A stretch of 27,272 nucleotides of DNA from assembly GCA_905221035.1 (NCBI GenBank), contig CAJNBP010000020.1, positions 1 to 27,272 of the forward strand. The letters are read 5' to 3'. Shown in pieces: positions 5,979 through 15,053 of the stretch. Positions within the stretch are counted from its first letter, which is position 1, and the number at the start of each line of letters is the position of its first letter. The position numbers were made by a program, and so were the translations under genes. The DNA comes from a bacterium. Lineage in GTDB: Bacteria > Bacillota > Bacilli > Lactobacillales > Streptococcaceae. A model generated the notes under the pieces. That model had not been told where the DNA came from. It saw only the letters and a program-made list of their open reading frames with translations, and made no database searches.

Positions 5979-6049
5979 TTCGGTTAAATTCTTGTAATTT
6001 TAGGTTTTTTGTGGTAGAATGTGCTAAAGTAATACGAAAGGCGAACTTT
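5979..6049. promoter_or_regulatory. Possible PurR boxes flanking the purC promoter
   Basis: AAAGGCGAACTTT (6037-6049) matches 11 of 13 positions of the lactococcal PurBox AWWWCCGAACWWT. An inverted TTCGG core (5979-5983, reading CCGAA on the other strand) lies just upstream of the -35. Lactococcal PurR activates purine genes from such boxes. Assignment here rests only on motif similarity. Confidence 0.35.
5992..6020 (+). promoter_or_regulatory. Purine operon promoter upstream of purC
   Basis: TTGTAA (5992-5997) and TAGAAT (6015-6020) are 17 bp apart, with a TGG extension before the -10. Transcription would start near 6027, 26 nt before the purC ATG. It is the only strong promoter seen before purC and probably drives purC to purN and beyond. 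Confidence 0.75.
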
Positions 6050-6052
6050 AAA

Positions 6053-6760
6053 ATGTCAAAACAATTGATCTATTCGGGAAAAGCTAAAGATATCTATACA
6101 ACTGAGGATGAAAATCTTATTATTTCAAGTTACAAGGACCAGGCGACTGCTTTCAATGGTGTCAAGAAGGAGCAGATTGCGGGTAAGGGAGTGTTGAATA
6201 ATCAGATTTCATCTTTTATTTTTGAGAAATTAAATGCGGCCGGTGTGGCGACTCACTTTGTGGAGAAAATTTCGGACACGGAACAGCTCAATAAAAAGGT
6301 TGAGATTATTCCTTTGGAAGTTGTGCTTCGCAACTATACGGCTGGTTCCTTTTCAAAACGTTTTGGCGTGGATGAGGGCATCGCATTTGAGACTCCGATT
6401 GTCGAATTTTACTACAAAAATGATGACTTGGATGATCCATTTATCAATGACGAGCATGTGAAATTCCTAAAGATTGCGTATGACCAGCAGATTTCCTACT
6501 TGAAAGAAGAAACTCGTCGAATCAATGAACTCTTGAAAGCCTGGTTTGCTGAGATTGGGCTTAAGTTGATTGACTTTAAGCTAGAGTTCGGTTTTGACAA
6601 GGATGGCAAGATTATCTTGGCAGACGAATTTTCACCAGATAACTGCCGTTTGTGGGATGCGGATGGCAACCACATGGACAAGGATGTTTTCCGTAGAGGT
6701 CTCGGAGAATTGACAGATGTTTATGAGATTGTCTGGGAAAAGTTACAAGGTTTAAAATAA
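6053..6760 (+). CDS. purC: SAICAR synthetase (purine step 7)
   Basis: The 235-aa enzyme joins aspartate to CAIR using ATP to make SAICAR. Typical PurC features are the N-terminal SGKAKDIY nucleotide-binding segment, [17 protein letters not shown] and the [12 protein letters not shown] active-site segment. I use ATG 6053, giving [10 protein letters not shown], rather than the longer frame at 5963, which would start inside and upstream of the promoter. It is the first gene of the operon; purL follows after 55 bp. Confidence 0.97.
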   Translation: MSKQLIYSGKAKDIYTTEDENLIISSYKDQATAFNGVKKEQIAGKGVLNNQISSFIFEKLNAAGVATHFVEKISDTEQLNKKVEIIPLEVVLRNYTAGSFSKRFGVDEGIAFETPIVEFYYKNDDLDDPFINDEHVKFLKIAYDQQISYLKEETRRINELLKAWFAEIGLKLIDFKLEFGFDKDGKIILADEFSPDNCRLWDADGNHMDKDVFRRGLGELTDVYEIVWEKLQGLK

Positions 6761-6815
6761 CAACCTTAGGGTCATTAGGAACATTGCAAGAGCTGAAATA
6801 AAGGAATAAGAATTG

Positions 6816-9800
6816 ATGGATAAACGTATTTTTGTTGAAAAAAAGGCTGATTTTCAGGTCAAGTCAGAGAGCTTAGTTAGAGAACTCCAGCATAACTTGG
6901 GACTTTCAAGCTTGAAAAGTATTCGTATTGTGCAAGTGTATGATGTCTTTGATTTGGCAGAGGACTTGTTTGCGCCTGCAGAGAAACATATTTTCTCTGA
7001 GCAGGTGACGGATCATGTCTTGGACGAAGCGACTGTGCAGGCGGATCTTGCTAACTATGCTTTCTTTGCCATTGAAAGCCTGCCAGGGCAGTTTGACCAG
7101 CGTGCAGCTTCTTCACAGGAAGCCTTGCTTTTACTGGGAAGTTCGAGTGACGTGACAGTCAATACAGCCCAACTGTACTTGGTCAATAAGGATATTGATG
7201 AGACTGAGTTGGAAGCAGTCAAAAACTACTTGCTCAATCCAGTTGATTCTCGTTTCCAGGACATCAAGACTGGGATTGCCAAGCAGGAATTTTCAGAGTC
7301 AGACAAGACCATTCCCAAATTGACTTTCTTTGAAAGTTATAGGGCAGAAGACTTTGCCCGCTACAAGGCCGAGCAAGGGATGGCTATGGAAGTGGATGAT
7401 TTGCTCTTTATCCAAGACTATTTCAAGTCAATCGGGCGCGTGCCGACGGAAACAGAACTCAAGGTTTTGGACACTTACTGGTCTGACCACTGCCGTCATA
7501 CGACTTTTGAAACAGAGTTGAAACAGATTGATTTCTCAGCATCGAAATTCCAAAAGCAATTGCAGGCGACTTATGACAAGTATATTGCCATGCGTGATGA
7601 GTTGGGGCGTTCTGAAAAACCGCAAACCTTGATGGATATGGCGACTATTTTCGGTCGTTATGAGCGTGCTAATGGACGTTTGGATGATATGGAAGTGTCA
7701 GATGAAATCAATGCTTGCTCAGTAGAAATCGAAGTGGATGTTGATGGTGTGAAAGAGCCATGGCTCCTAATGTTCAAGAATGAAACTCACAACCACCCAA
7801 CGGAAATTGAGCCATTTGGTGGAGCAGCTACTTGTATCGGTGGTGCTATTCGTGACCCATTGTCAGGTCGCTCCTACGTTTACCAAGCCATGCGTATCTC
7901 TGGTGCGGGTGATATTACAGCACCGATTTCGGAAACTCGCGCTGGGAAATTGCCACAACAGGTTATTTCTAAAACAGCGGCTCATGGCTATTCTTCATAT
8001 GGTAACCAGATTGGGCTTGCAACGACCTATGTTCGTGAATACTTCCACCCAGGCTTTGTAGCTAAACGCATGGAGCTAGGTGCAGTTGTTGGTGCGGCTC
8101 CCAAGGGTAATGTCGTTCGTGAAAAACCTGAGGCGGGCGATGTGATTATTCTACTCGGTGGGAAGACTGGTCGTGATGGTGTCGGTGGTGCGACAGGGTC
8201 TTCTAAGGTTCAAACGGTTGAGTCTGTAGAGACTGCTGGAGCTGAGGTCCAAAAAGGGAATGCTATCGAAGAACGTAAGATTCAACGTCTTTTCCGTAAT
8301 GGGGACGTGACACGTCTTATCAAGAAATCAAATGACTTTGGCGCTGGTGGTGTCTGTGTGGCTATTGGTGAATTGGCAGATGGTCTTGAAATCGACCTTA
8401 ATAAAGTGCCTCTTAAATACCAAGGTTTGAATGGTACAGAAATTGCTATCTCTGAATCACAAGAACGGATGGCAGTCGTGGTTCGTCCTGAAGATGTGGA
8501 TGCCTTCGTTGCCGAATGTAACAAAGAAAATATTGATGCTGTTGTGGTGGCGACAGTAACTGAAAAACCAAATCTAGTCATGCACTGGAATGGTGAAACC
8601 ATTGTAGACTTGGAACGTCGTTTCCTTGATACCAATGGTGTGCGCGTGGTCGTCGATGCCAAGGTTGTCGATAAGGATGTCAAACTCCCAGAAGAACGTC
8701 AAACATCTGCTGATACACTTGAAGCAGATACCCTTGCGGTTCTGTCTGATCTCAACCACACTAGTCAAAAAGGTTTGCAAACCATCTTTGACTGTTCGGT
8801 CGGTCGTTCAACGGTTAATCACCCACTTGGTGGTCGTTACCAACTCACACCAACTGAGGCATCTGTGCAAAAATTACCAGTTCAACACGGTGTGACTCAT
8901 ACTGCGTCAGTCATGGCTCAAGGATTCAACCCATATGTAGCAGAATGGTCTCCATACCATGGTGCTGCTTATGCAGTTATCGAAGCTACGGCTCGTCTAG
9001 TAGCGACAGGTGCCAACTGGTCTAAGGCCCGTTTCTCTTACCAAGAGTATTTCGAACGCATGGATAAACAGGCAGAGCGTTTCGGTCAGCCAGTAGCAGC
9101 CCTTCTAGGCTCTATCGAAGCACAAATCCAGCTTGGCTTGCCATCTATCGGTGGTAAGGACTCTATGTCTGGGACCTTTGAAGAATTGACTGTACCACCA
9201 ACCTTGGTTGCCTTTGGGGTAACGACGGCAGATAGCCGTAAGGTGCTTTCTCCTGAGTTCAAAACTGCTGGGGAAAACATCTACTACATCCCAGGACAAG
9301 CCCTCTCTGCAGAGATTGATTTTGATTTGATTAAGTCTAACTTTGCTCAATTTGAAGCCCTTCAAAAGGCTCACAAAGTAACATCTGCATCAGCTGTCAA
9401 ATACGGTGGTGTCGTTGAAAGCTTGGCCCTCGCTACCTTTGGGAACAATATCGGTGCAGAGGTGACCTTGCCTAAACTTGAAACAGCCTTGACAGCACAA
9501 TTGGGCGGATTTGTCTTCACATCGCCTCAAGAAATTGCTGGAGTGGAGAAAATTGGTCAAACAAGTGCAGACTTTACACTCCTTGTCAACGGTGTGAAGC
9601 TAGATGGACACAAGCTTGACAGTGCCTTCCAAGGAAAACTAGAAGAAGTTTATCCAACTGAATTTGCCCAAGCTAAAGAACTGGAAGAAGTTCCAGCTGT
9701 AACTTCTGATGTAATCATCAAAGGAAAAGAAAAGGTTCAAAAACCTGTGGTTTACATCCCAGTCTTCCCAGGAACCAACTCAGAATATGATTCAGCTAAG

Positions 9801-10541
9801 GCCTTCGAAAAAGAAGGTGCAGAAATTAACTTGGTGCCATTCGTGACCTTGAATGAAGAAGCCATTGTCAAGTCAGTTGAAACTATGGTTGACAATATAG
9901 GCAAGGCAAACATTCTCTTCTTTGCAGGTGGATTCTCGGCTGCGGACGAGCCAGATGGTTCAGCTAAGTTTATCGTCAACATTTTGCTTAATGAAAAAGT
10001 GCGTGCATCTATTGATAGCTTTATCGCTCGTGGGGGCTTAATTATCGGTATCTGTAATGGCTTCCAGGCCTTAGTCAAATCAGGTCTTCTTCCATACGGA
10101 AACTTCGAGGATGCCAGCAGCACGAGTCCAACCCTTTTCTACAATGATGCCAACCAACACGTGGCCAAGATGGTGGAAACTCGGATTGCCAATACCAACT
10201 CACCATGGTTGGCTGGAGTACAAGTGGGCGATATCCATGCCATTCCAGTATCGCACGGTGAAGGGAAATTTGTCGTGACGGCTGAGGAATTTGCGGAGCT
10301 CCGTGACAATGGTCAAATCTTTAGCCAATACGTTGACTTTGACGGCAAACCAAGTATGGATTCTAAGTACAATCCGAATGGTTCGGTAAATGCCATCGAA
10401 GGAATTACCAGCAAGAACGGTCAAATCATCGGTAAGATGGGACACTCAGAACGTTATGAAGACGGTCTTTTCCAAAATATTCCAGGAAATAAAGACCAGC
10501 ACCTATTCGCGTCAGCGGTGCGTTATTTCACAGGGAAATAA
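6816..10541 (+). CDS. purL: FGAM synthase, single-chain (purine step 4)
   Basis: The 1241-aa protein converts FGAR, glutamine and ATP to FGAM. It is the large fused form: an N-terminal PurS-like part, two AIRS-type ATP-binding halves (NETHNHPTEIEPFGGAAT; VARLVATGAN), and a C-terminal glutaminase. In the glutaminase FPGTNSEYD, FAGGFSAADEPDGSA, the nucleophile in GICNGFQ, SHGEGKF and GHSERYEDG are all visible. AAGGA at 6801 gives a ribosome-binding site for ATG 6816; the TTG at 6813 is an unlikely start. Length matches the streptococcal enzyme and no lesion is seen. Confidence 0.97.
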   Translation: MDKRIFVEKKADFQVKSESLVRELQHNLGLSSLKSIRIVQVYDVFDLAEDLFAPAEKHIFSEQVTDHVLDEATVQADLANYAFFAIESLPGQFDQRAASSQEALLLLGSSSDVTVNTAQLYLVNKDIDETELEAVKNYLLNPVDSRFQDIKTGIAKQEFSESDKTIPKLTFFESYRAEDFARYKAEQGMAMEVDDLLFIQDYFKSIGRVPTETELKVLDTYWSDHCRHTTFETELKQIDFSASKFQKQLQATYDKYIAMRDELGRSEKPQTLMDMATIFGRYERANGRLDDMEVSDEINACSVEIEVDVDGVKEPWLLMFKNETHNHPTEIEPFGGAATCIGGAIRDPLSGRSYVYQAMRISGAGDITAPISETRAGKLPQQVISKTAAHGYSSYGNQIGLATTYVREYFHPGFVAKRMELGAVVGAAPKGNVVREKPEAGDVIILLGGKTGRDGVGGATGSSKVQTVESVETAGAEVQKGNAIEERKIQRLFRNGDVTRLIKKSNDFGAGGVCVAIGELADGLEIDLNKVPLKYQGLNGTEIAISESQERMAVVVRPEDVDAFVAECNKENIDAVVVATVTEKPNLVMHWNGETIVDLERRFLDTNGVRVVVDAKVVDKDVKLPEERQTSADTLEADTLAVLSDLNHTSQKGLQTIFDCSVGRSTVNHPLGGRYQLTPTEASVQKLPVQHGVTHTASVMAQGFNPYVAEWSPYHGAAYAVIEATARLVATGANWSKARFSYQEYFERMDKQAERFGQPVAALLGSIEAQIQLGLPSIGGKDSMSGTFEELTVPPTLVAFGVTTADSRKVLSPEFKTAGENIYYIPGQALSAEIDFDLIKSNFAQFEALQKAHKVTSASAVKYGGVVESLALATFGNNIGAEVTLPKLETALTAQLGGFVFTSPQEIAGVEKIGQTSADFTLLVNGVKLDGHKLDSAFQGKLEEVYPTEFAQAKELEEVPAVTSDVIIKGKEKVQKPVVYIPVFPGTNSEYDSAKAFEKEGAEINLVPFVTLNEEAIVKSVETMVDNIGKANILFFAGGFSAADEPDGSAKFIVNILLNEKVRASIDSFIARGGLIIGICNGFQALVKSGLLPYGNFEDASSTSPTLFYNDANQHVAKMVETRIANTNSPWLAGVQVGDIHAIPVSHGEGKFVVTAEEFAELRDNGQIFSQYVDFDGKPSMDSKYNPNGSVNAIEGITSKNGQIIGKMGHSERYEDGLFQNIPGNKDQHLFASAVRYFTGK

Positions 10542-10553
10542 AAGGTATAAAAA

Positions 10554-11996
10554 ATGACATACGAAGTAAAATCTCTTAATGAAGAATGTGGTGTTTTCGG
10601 TATCTGGGGGCATCCAGATGCTGCTAAATTGACCTATTTTGGTCTCCACAGTCTTCAGCACCGTGGTCAGGAGGGGGCAGGAATCCTCTCCAATGACCAA
10701 GGGAAACTAAAGCGCCATCGTGACATGGGCCTTTTATCAGAAGTATTCAGAAATCCTGCTAATTTGGATAAATTGACAGGAACTGGTGCGATTGGACATG
10801 TACGTTATGCGACTGCTGGCGAAGCTTCTGTAGATAATATCCAGCCCTTCCTTTTCCGTTTTCACGATATGCAGTTTGGATTGGCTCATAATGGGAATCT
10901 GACCAATGCTGCCTCTCTCAAGAGAGAATTGGAAGAACGAGGAGCGATTTTCAGCGCGACTTCGGACTCGGAAATCTTGGCTCATCTCATTCGTCGTAGT
11001 CACAATCCTAGCCTGATGGGCAAAATCAAGGAGGCGCTCAGCCTTGTCAAAGGTGGCTTTGCTTATATCCTGCTGTTTGAGGACAAGTTGATTGCTGCTC
11101 TTGACCCAAATGGTTTCCGTCCGCTTTCTATCGGGAAAATGGCTAATGGAGCGGTGGTTGTTTCCTCTGAAACCTGCGCTTTTGAAGTCATTGGTGCTGA
11201 ATGGATTCGTGATTTGAAGCCAGGTGAGATTGTGATCATTGATGACAAGGGAATCCAGTATGATAGCTATACAGATGATACTCAGTTAGCAATCTGTTCT
11301 ATGGAGTATATCTATTTTGCTCGCCCTGATTCTAACATTCATGGTGTCAATGTCCATACGGCACGTAAACGTATGGGTGCCCAATTGGCGCGTGAATTCA
11401 AGCATGAGGCGGATATTGTAGTCGGTGTGCCCAATTCTTCCCTAAGCGCGGCTATGGGATTTGCGGAAGAGTCTGGGCTACCAAATGAAATGGGCCTCAT
11501 CAAGAACCAATACACCCAACGTACCTTTATCCAACCGACTCAAGAATTGCGGGAGCAAGGGGTACGGATGAAACTGTCTGCTGTTTCAGGCGTTGTAAAA
11601 GGCAAGCGTGTGGTTATGATTGATGACTCTATTGTACGTGGAACAACCTCTCGTCGTATCGTTCAGCTCTTGAAAGAAGCGGGTGCAACTGAGGTTCACG
11701 TTGCTATTGGCAGTCCAGCACTAGCTTATCCATGTTTCTACGGGATTGATATCCAGACCCGTCAGGAGCTGATTGCGGCTAATCATACGGTCGAAGAAAC
11801 TCGCCAAATCATTGGTGCGGACAGTCTGACTTATCTTTCTGTTGAGGGGTTGATTGATTCAATTGGTATTGAAACAGATGCGCCAAATGGTGGTCTCTGT
11901 GTCGCTTATTTTGACGGTGACTACCCAACACCTCTCTATGATTATGAAGAAGACTATCGTAGAAGTTTGGAAGAAAAGACCAGTTTTTATAAATAG
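10554..11996 (+). CDS. purF: Amidophosphoribosyltransferase (purine step 1)
   Basis: The 480-aa enzyme transfers glutamine ammonia to PRPP, the committed step of the pathway. An 11-residue propeptide precedes the N-terminal nucleophile Cys12 (NEECGVFG), which is exposed by self-processing in this family. RGQEGAG and GHVRYAT belong to the glutaminase domain. VMIDDSIVRGTTSRRIV is the PRPP-binding loop of the C-terminal domain. It lies 12 bp after purL. Downstream, instead of a close purM, there is a 217-bp gap holding a broken purM start. Confidence 0.97.
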   Translation: MTYEVKSLNEECGVFGIWGHPDAAKLTYFGLHSLQHRGQEGAGILSNDQGKLKRHRDMGLLSEVFRNPANLDKLTGTGAIGHVRYATAGEASVDNIQPFLFRFHDMQFGLAHNGNLTNAASLKRELEERGAIFSATSDSEILAHLIRRSHNPSLMGKIKEALSLVKGGFAYILLFEDKLIAALDPNGFRPLSIGKMANGAVVVSSETCAFEVIGAEWIRDLKPGEIVIIDDKGIQYDSYTDDTQLAICSMEYIYFARPDSNIHGVNVHTARKRMGAQLAREFKHEADIVVGVPNSSLSAAMGFAEESGLPNEMGLIKNQYTQRTFIQPTQELREQGVRMKLSAVSGVVKGKRVVMIDDSIVRGTTSRRIVQLLKEAGATEVHVAIGSPALAYPCFYGIDIQTRQELIAANHTVEETRQIIGADSLTYLSVEGLIDSIGIETDAPNGGLCVAYFDGDYPTPLYDYEEDYRRSLEEKTSFYK

Positions 11997-12013
11997 ACAA
12001 TAGATCCTCCATT

Positions 12014-12077
12014 AAAGAAAAGGAATATAAAAATGACAAATAAAAATGCTTATGCTCCACGTCTCACTACTGACTAA
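12014..12077 (+). pseudogene. Duplicated, truncated purM 5' end
   Basis: The leader AAAGAAAAGG and the first eight codons (MTNKNAYA) copy the intact purM start 181 bp downstream (MANKNAYA, leader from 12195). After codon 8 the sequence diverges to PRLTTD and TAA at 12075-12077. The copy keeps a ribosome-binding site and could yield a 14-aa peptide. It marks one edge of a small insertion between purF and purM. Confidence 0.75.
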
Positions 12078-12184
12078 AAGCTAAAGCATTTGTCAGTAGA
12101 CGCTTTCTCCTATGGGACCAAAGCTAGAGACCTGACTAGTATTTTTAGATAAAATAATTGTTTATCTAAAAATACGTCGCAGTC
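12057..12184. other. Hairpin-rich insert between purF and purM
   Basis: Two structured parts fill the gap. First, CGTC (12060-12063) and TACTGAC (12068-12074) pair with GTCAGTA (12092-12098) and GACG (12099-12102). Second, a perfect 15-bp inverted repeat has arms 12139-12153 (GTATTTTTAGATAAA) and 12161-12175 with a 7-nt loop, closed further by GACT/AGTC. There is no T-run after it, so a terminator is unlikely. It could be a small palindromic mobile element or an RNA control element. Confidence 0.5.
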
Positions 12185-12213
12185 TTTCCCAAAAAAAGAA
12201 AAGGAAAAATAAA

Positions 12214-13236
12214 ATGGCAAATAAAAATGCGTACGCTCAATCTGGTGTGGATGTTGAAGCGGGTTATGAAGTTGTTGAACGGATTAAAAAGCACGTGGCT
12301 CGTACGGAGCGTGCAGGTGTCATGGGAGCTCTGGGTGGCTTTGGCGGTATGTTTGACCTTTCGAAGACTGGGGTTAAAGAACCCGTCTTGATTTCAGGGA
12401 CTGATGGTGTCGGAACTAAGCTCATGCTGGCTATCAAGTACGACAAGCACGATACCATCGGTCAGGACTGTGTGGCCATGTGTGTTAATGACATCATCGC
12501 TGCAGGTGCTGAGCCTCTCTATTTTCTCGACTATGTGGCGACAGGGAAGAATGAACCAGCTAAACTAGAACAAGTAGTCGCTGGTGTGGCAGAAGGTTGT
12601 GTACAGGCAGGCGCTGCCCTCATCGGTGGGGAAACAGCTGAAATGCCGGGTATGTACGGCGAAGATGACTATGACTTGGCTGGCTTTGCGGTTGGTGTGG
12701 CTGAAAAATCTCAAATCATTGACGGTTCAAAAGTGGCAGAGGGAGATGTTCTTCTCGGACTTGCTTCAAGTGGGATTCATTCCAATGGTTACTCTCTCGT
12801 CCGTCGTGTCTTTGCGGATTACACAGGTGAGGAAGTCCTGCCAGAATTGGAAGGCAAGAAACTCAAGGAAGTTCTTCTTGAGCCGACTCGTATCTATGTC
12901 AAGGCTGTCTTACCACTCATCAAGGAAGGGTTGGTCAACGGCATTGCCCACATCACAGGCGGTGGTTTTATCGAGAATGTCCCTCGTATGTTTGCAGATG
13001 ATCTAGCTGCTGAGATTGAGGAAGACAAGGTTCCAGTTTTACCGATTTTCAAAGCCCTTGAAAAATACGGTCAGATTAAACACGAAGAAATGTTTGAAAT
13101 CTTCAATATGGGTGTGGGGCTCATGCTGGCAGTTAGCCCTGAGAATGTAGATCGCGTCAAGGAATTATTGGATGAACCAGTCTATGAAATTGGTCGTATC
13201 GCTAAGAAAGAAAACGAAAGTGTCATCATCAAATGA
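12214..13236 (+). CDS. purM: AIR synthetase (purine step 5)
   Basis: The 340-aa enzyme closes the imidazole ring of FGAM to give AIR. Characteristic segments are GTDGVGTKL, the conserved [16 protein letters not shown] and [18 protein letters not shown] precedes ATG 12214. The stop TGA overlaps the purN start (ATGA), so the two are translationally coupled. The gene is full length despite the broken copy of its start just upstream. Confidence 0.97.
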   Translation: MANKNAYAQSGVDVEAGYEVVERIKKHVARTERAGVMGALGGFGGMFDLSKTGVKEPVLISGTDGVGTKLMLAIKYDKHDTIGQDCVAMCVNDIIAAGAEPLYFLDYVATGKNEPAKLEQVVAGVAEGCVQAGAALIGGETAEMPGMYGEDDYDLAGFAVGVAEKSQIIDGSKVAEGDVLLGLASSGIHSNGYSLVRRVFADYTGEEVLPELEGKKLKEVLLEPTRIYVKAVLPLIKEGLVNGIAHITGGGFIENVPRMFADDLAAEIEEDKVPVLPIFKALEKYGQIKHEEMFEIFNMGVGLMLAVSPENVDRVKELLDEPVYEIGRIAKKENESVIIK

Positions 13237-13784
13237 AAAGAATAGCGGTTTTTGCCTCTGGTAATGGCTCAAATTTTCAGGTGATAGCGGAACAATTTCC
13301 AGTAGAGTTTGTCTTTTCAGACCATCGTGACGCCTATGTGCTCGAACGTGCAGACAAACTCGGCGTCCTGTCCTATGCTTTTGAACTCAAGGAGTTTGAG
13401 AGTAAGGCAGACTACGAAGCGGCCCTTGTCGAACTCTTGGAAGAGCACCAGATTGACTGGGTTTGTCTAGCAGGCTACATGAAAATCGTTGGGCCAACCT
13501 TATTGGCGGCTTATGAAGGTCGAATCATCAATATCCATCCAGCTTACCTGCCAGAATTTCCAGGAGCTCATGGGATTGAGGATGCTTGGAATGCTGGCGT
13601 TGCTGAGAGTGGTGTGACCATTCACTGGGTGGATTCCGGTGTGGATACTGGAAAGGTTATCAAACAAGTCCGTGTACCGCGACTAGCTGATGATACGATT
13701 GACAGTTTTGAAACTCGGATTCATGAGGCAGAGTACAAGTTGTATCCAGAGGTTCTGGATAGTTTGGGAGTAGGGAGAGGATAA
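13233..13784 (+). CDS. purN: GAR formyltransferase (purine step 3)
   Basis: The 183-aa enzyme transfers a formyl group from 10-formyl-THF to GAR. It has the N-terminal [10 protein letters not shown] phosphate loop, the catalytic Asn and His in [15 protein letters not shown], and the catalytic Asp in DSGVDTG. It overlaps purM by 4 bp. The C-terminus (LDSLGVGRG) is followed by a GNAT gene that is not part of the purine pathway. Confidence 0.96.
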   Translation: MKRIAVFASGNGSNFQVIAEQFPVEFVFSDHRDAYVLERADKLGVLSYAFELKEFESKADYEAALVELLEEHQIDWVCLAGYMKIVGPTLLAAYEGRIINIHPAYLPEFPGAHGIEDAWNAGVAESGVTIHWVDSGVDTGKVIKQVRVPRLADDTIDSFETRIHEAEYKLYPEVLDSLGVGRG

Positions 13785-13828
13785 GAAGTAAATCAAATTT
13801 TGATTGTGCAATTTTGCTAGGAGAAAAA

Positions 13829-14293
13829 ATGATTGAGATAAAATTAGTAGATGAGAGCAGTTTTCAGGCAGTGCTGGATTTGAAAATATCTGAAGCTGAT
13901 GAACGAGCACGTTTCGTGTCTCCAAATGTACGCTCTTTAGCTGACGCATGGCTCTACCGAGAGAATGGGGATGTGTTTCCAATGGCAATTTATTGGAATG
14001 AGCTTGTAGTTGGTTTTCTCCTGTTGGAAATAGATAAGGATGAAGCGGAATACTTTATCTGGCGGATAATGATTGGCCAGCAGTACCAAGGAAGAGGTTA
14101 TGGACGAAAAGCCGTGGAAGTTCTGATCAAAAAGGCTCAGATGGATAGCGATTGCAATCATATTATCGCAGATTATGTGGTTGGAAATGAAAAAATGAAG
14201 CACCTGTTGACTAGTTTGGGTTTTCAGGAAACAGGATTTATAGAAGAAAATAATGAAGTCGCTATGCGCTTGGACCTAAAGAAAGAGGAATAG
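13829..14293 (+). CDS. GNAT-family N-acetyltransferase
   Basis: The 154-aa protein has a GNAT fold. The acetyl-CoA loop QQYQGRGYGRKAVEVLI (Q-x-x-G-x-G/A) lies near residues 89-105, and the C-terminal LLTSLGFQETGF motif is present. It resembles spermidine/spermine or PaiA/BltD-type acetyltransferases, but the substrate cannot be told from sequence. AGGAG at 13819-13823 supports ATG 13829; the TTG at 13814 is unlikely. It lies 44 bp after purN and 1 bp before a broken purH copy. It is an accessory gene inside the purine operon. Confidence 0.85.
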   Translation: MIEIKLVDESSFQAVLDLKISEADERARFVSPNVRSLADAWLYRENGDVFPMAIYWNELVVGFLLLEIDKDEAEYFIWRIMIGQQYQGRGYGRKAVEVLIKKAQMDSDCNHIIADYVVGNEKMKHLLTSLGFQETGFIEENNEVAMRLDLKKEE

Positions 14294-14294
14294 A

Positions 14295-14520
14295 ATGACG
14301 AAAAAAGCTTTAATCAGTATCTCAAACAAAGAGGGTATTGTTGAATTTGCCTAAGAACTTAAAAAAACTCGGTTGGGACATCATCTCAACAGGTAGAACC
14401 AAGGTTGCCCTTGATAATGCTGGGGTGAGCACCATTGCCATTGATGATTCATATGATATCTTTGATTCAAAATTGGAGTCAGTGCTTGTTGAAGACGGCT
14501 TCAAACGGAGGTATTTGTAA
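14295..14520 (+). pseudogene. Broken, diverged purH 5' copy
   Basis: The frame starts [19 protein letters not shown] and hits TAA at 14352 where intact purH has CAA. One extra A in an A7 run (14361-14367) then shifts the frame, after which [19 protein letters not shown] and TIAIDD align with PurH. Homology ends at 14448. The remaining frame ([18 protein letters not shown]) is not PurH and runs to TAA 14518-14520, overlapping the vanZ ATG. The copy is clearly more diverged from the intact gene than a recent duplication would be. Confidence 0.85.
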
Positions 14521-15029
14521 TGTTAGAATCTAAAAAAACAACTCGATATGTATTTTATGTCTATCTGATGTTATTAACTTGGGGAATCTTATTTAAGTTT
14601 GAAACTAATCCTGAATTTATAGCATTTTTCTTAGCTCCAAGGTACATCAATTGGATTCCATTTTCAGAACCACTAATAGTAGATGGAAAAATTGTTTTTG
14701 CTGAAATGTTATTTAATCTGATTTCCTTTATTCCATTAGGTGTTTGTTTCCCTCTGATAAAAACTAATTTATCTAGTTTAAGAATAGTCGGGACAGGTTT
14801 CTTGATTAGTCTATTGTTTGAGTGCTTACAGTATATTTTAGCAATAGGTATAACAGATATAACGGATTTGACTTTAAATACGCTAGGTGTTTGTGTAGGC
14901 TTACTGATTTACCAAATTTTTATAAGAGTGTTCAAATCACAGACTAGAAAATGGGTCAATATCTTAGGTATGCTTAGCCTTGGTTTTGCTTATCTTGTTT
15001 TACTGTTACTGCATTTAATTGGTGTTTAA
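14520..15029 (+). CDS. vanZ: VanZ-family membrane protein
   Basis: The 169-aa protein has about five hydrophobic segments and the VanZ-like motifs NLISFIPLGVCFPL, ECLQYILAIG and DITDLTLNTLG. VanZ proteins are linked to low-level teicoplanin or lipoglycopeptide resistance. A VanZ-like gene between purN and purH is familiar from pneumococcus. The ATG overlaps the stop of the broken purH frame (TAATG), so it may be expressed by translational coupling from that remnant. Base use is more AT-rich than in the purine genes, fitting transfer. Confidence 0.88.
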   Translation: MLESKKTTRYVFYVYLMLLTWGILFKFETNPEFIAFFLAPRYINWIPFSEPLIVDGKIVFAEMLFNLISFIPLGVCFPLIKTNLSSLRIVGTGFLISLLFECLQYILAIGITDITDLTLNTLGVCVGLLIYQIFIRVFKSQTRKWVNILGMLSLGFAYLVLLLLHLIGV

Positions 15030-15053
15030 CTAATGATTAAAAAGGAGAATATA

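Noticed and set aside
9752..10123. A 123-codon minus-strand frame in purL (and similar ones at 8282, 16127 and 26013)
   Set aside because: These are antisense shadows of highly biased purine genes, with no start signals or domains.
12139..12175. The 15-bp palindrome as a purF terminator
   Set aside because: No T-tract follows the stem, and termination here would cut off purM-purN from the operon promoter.
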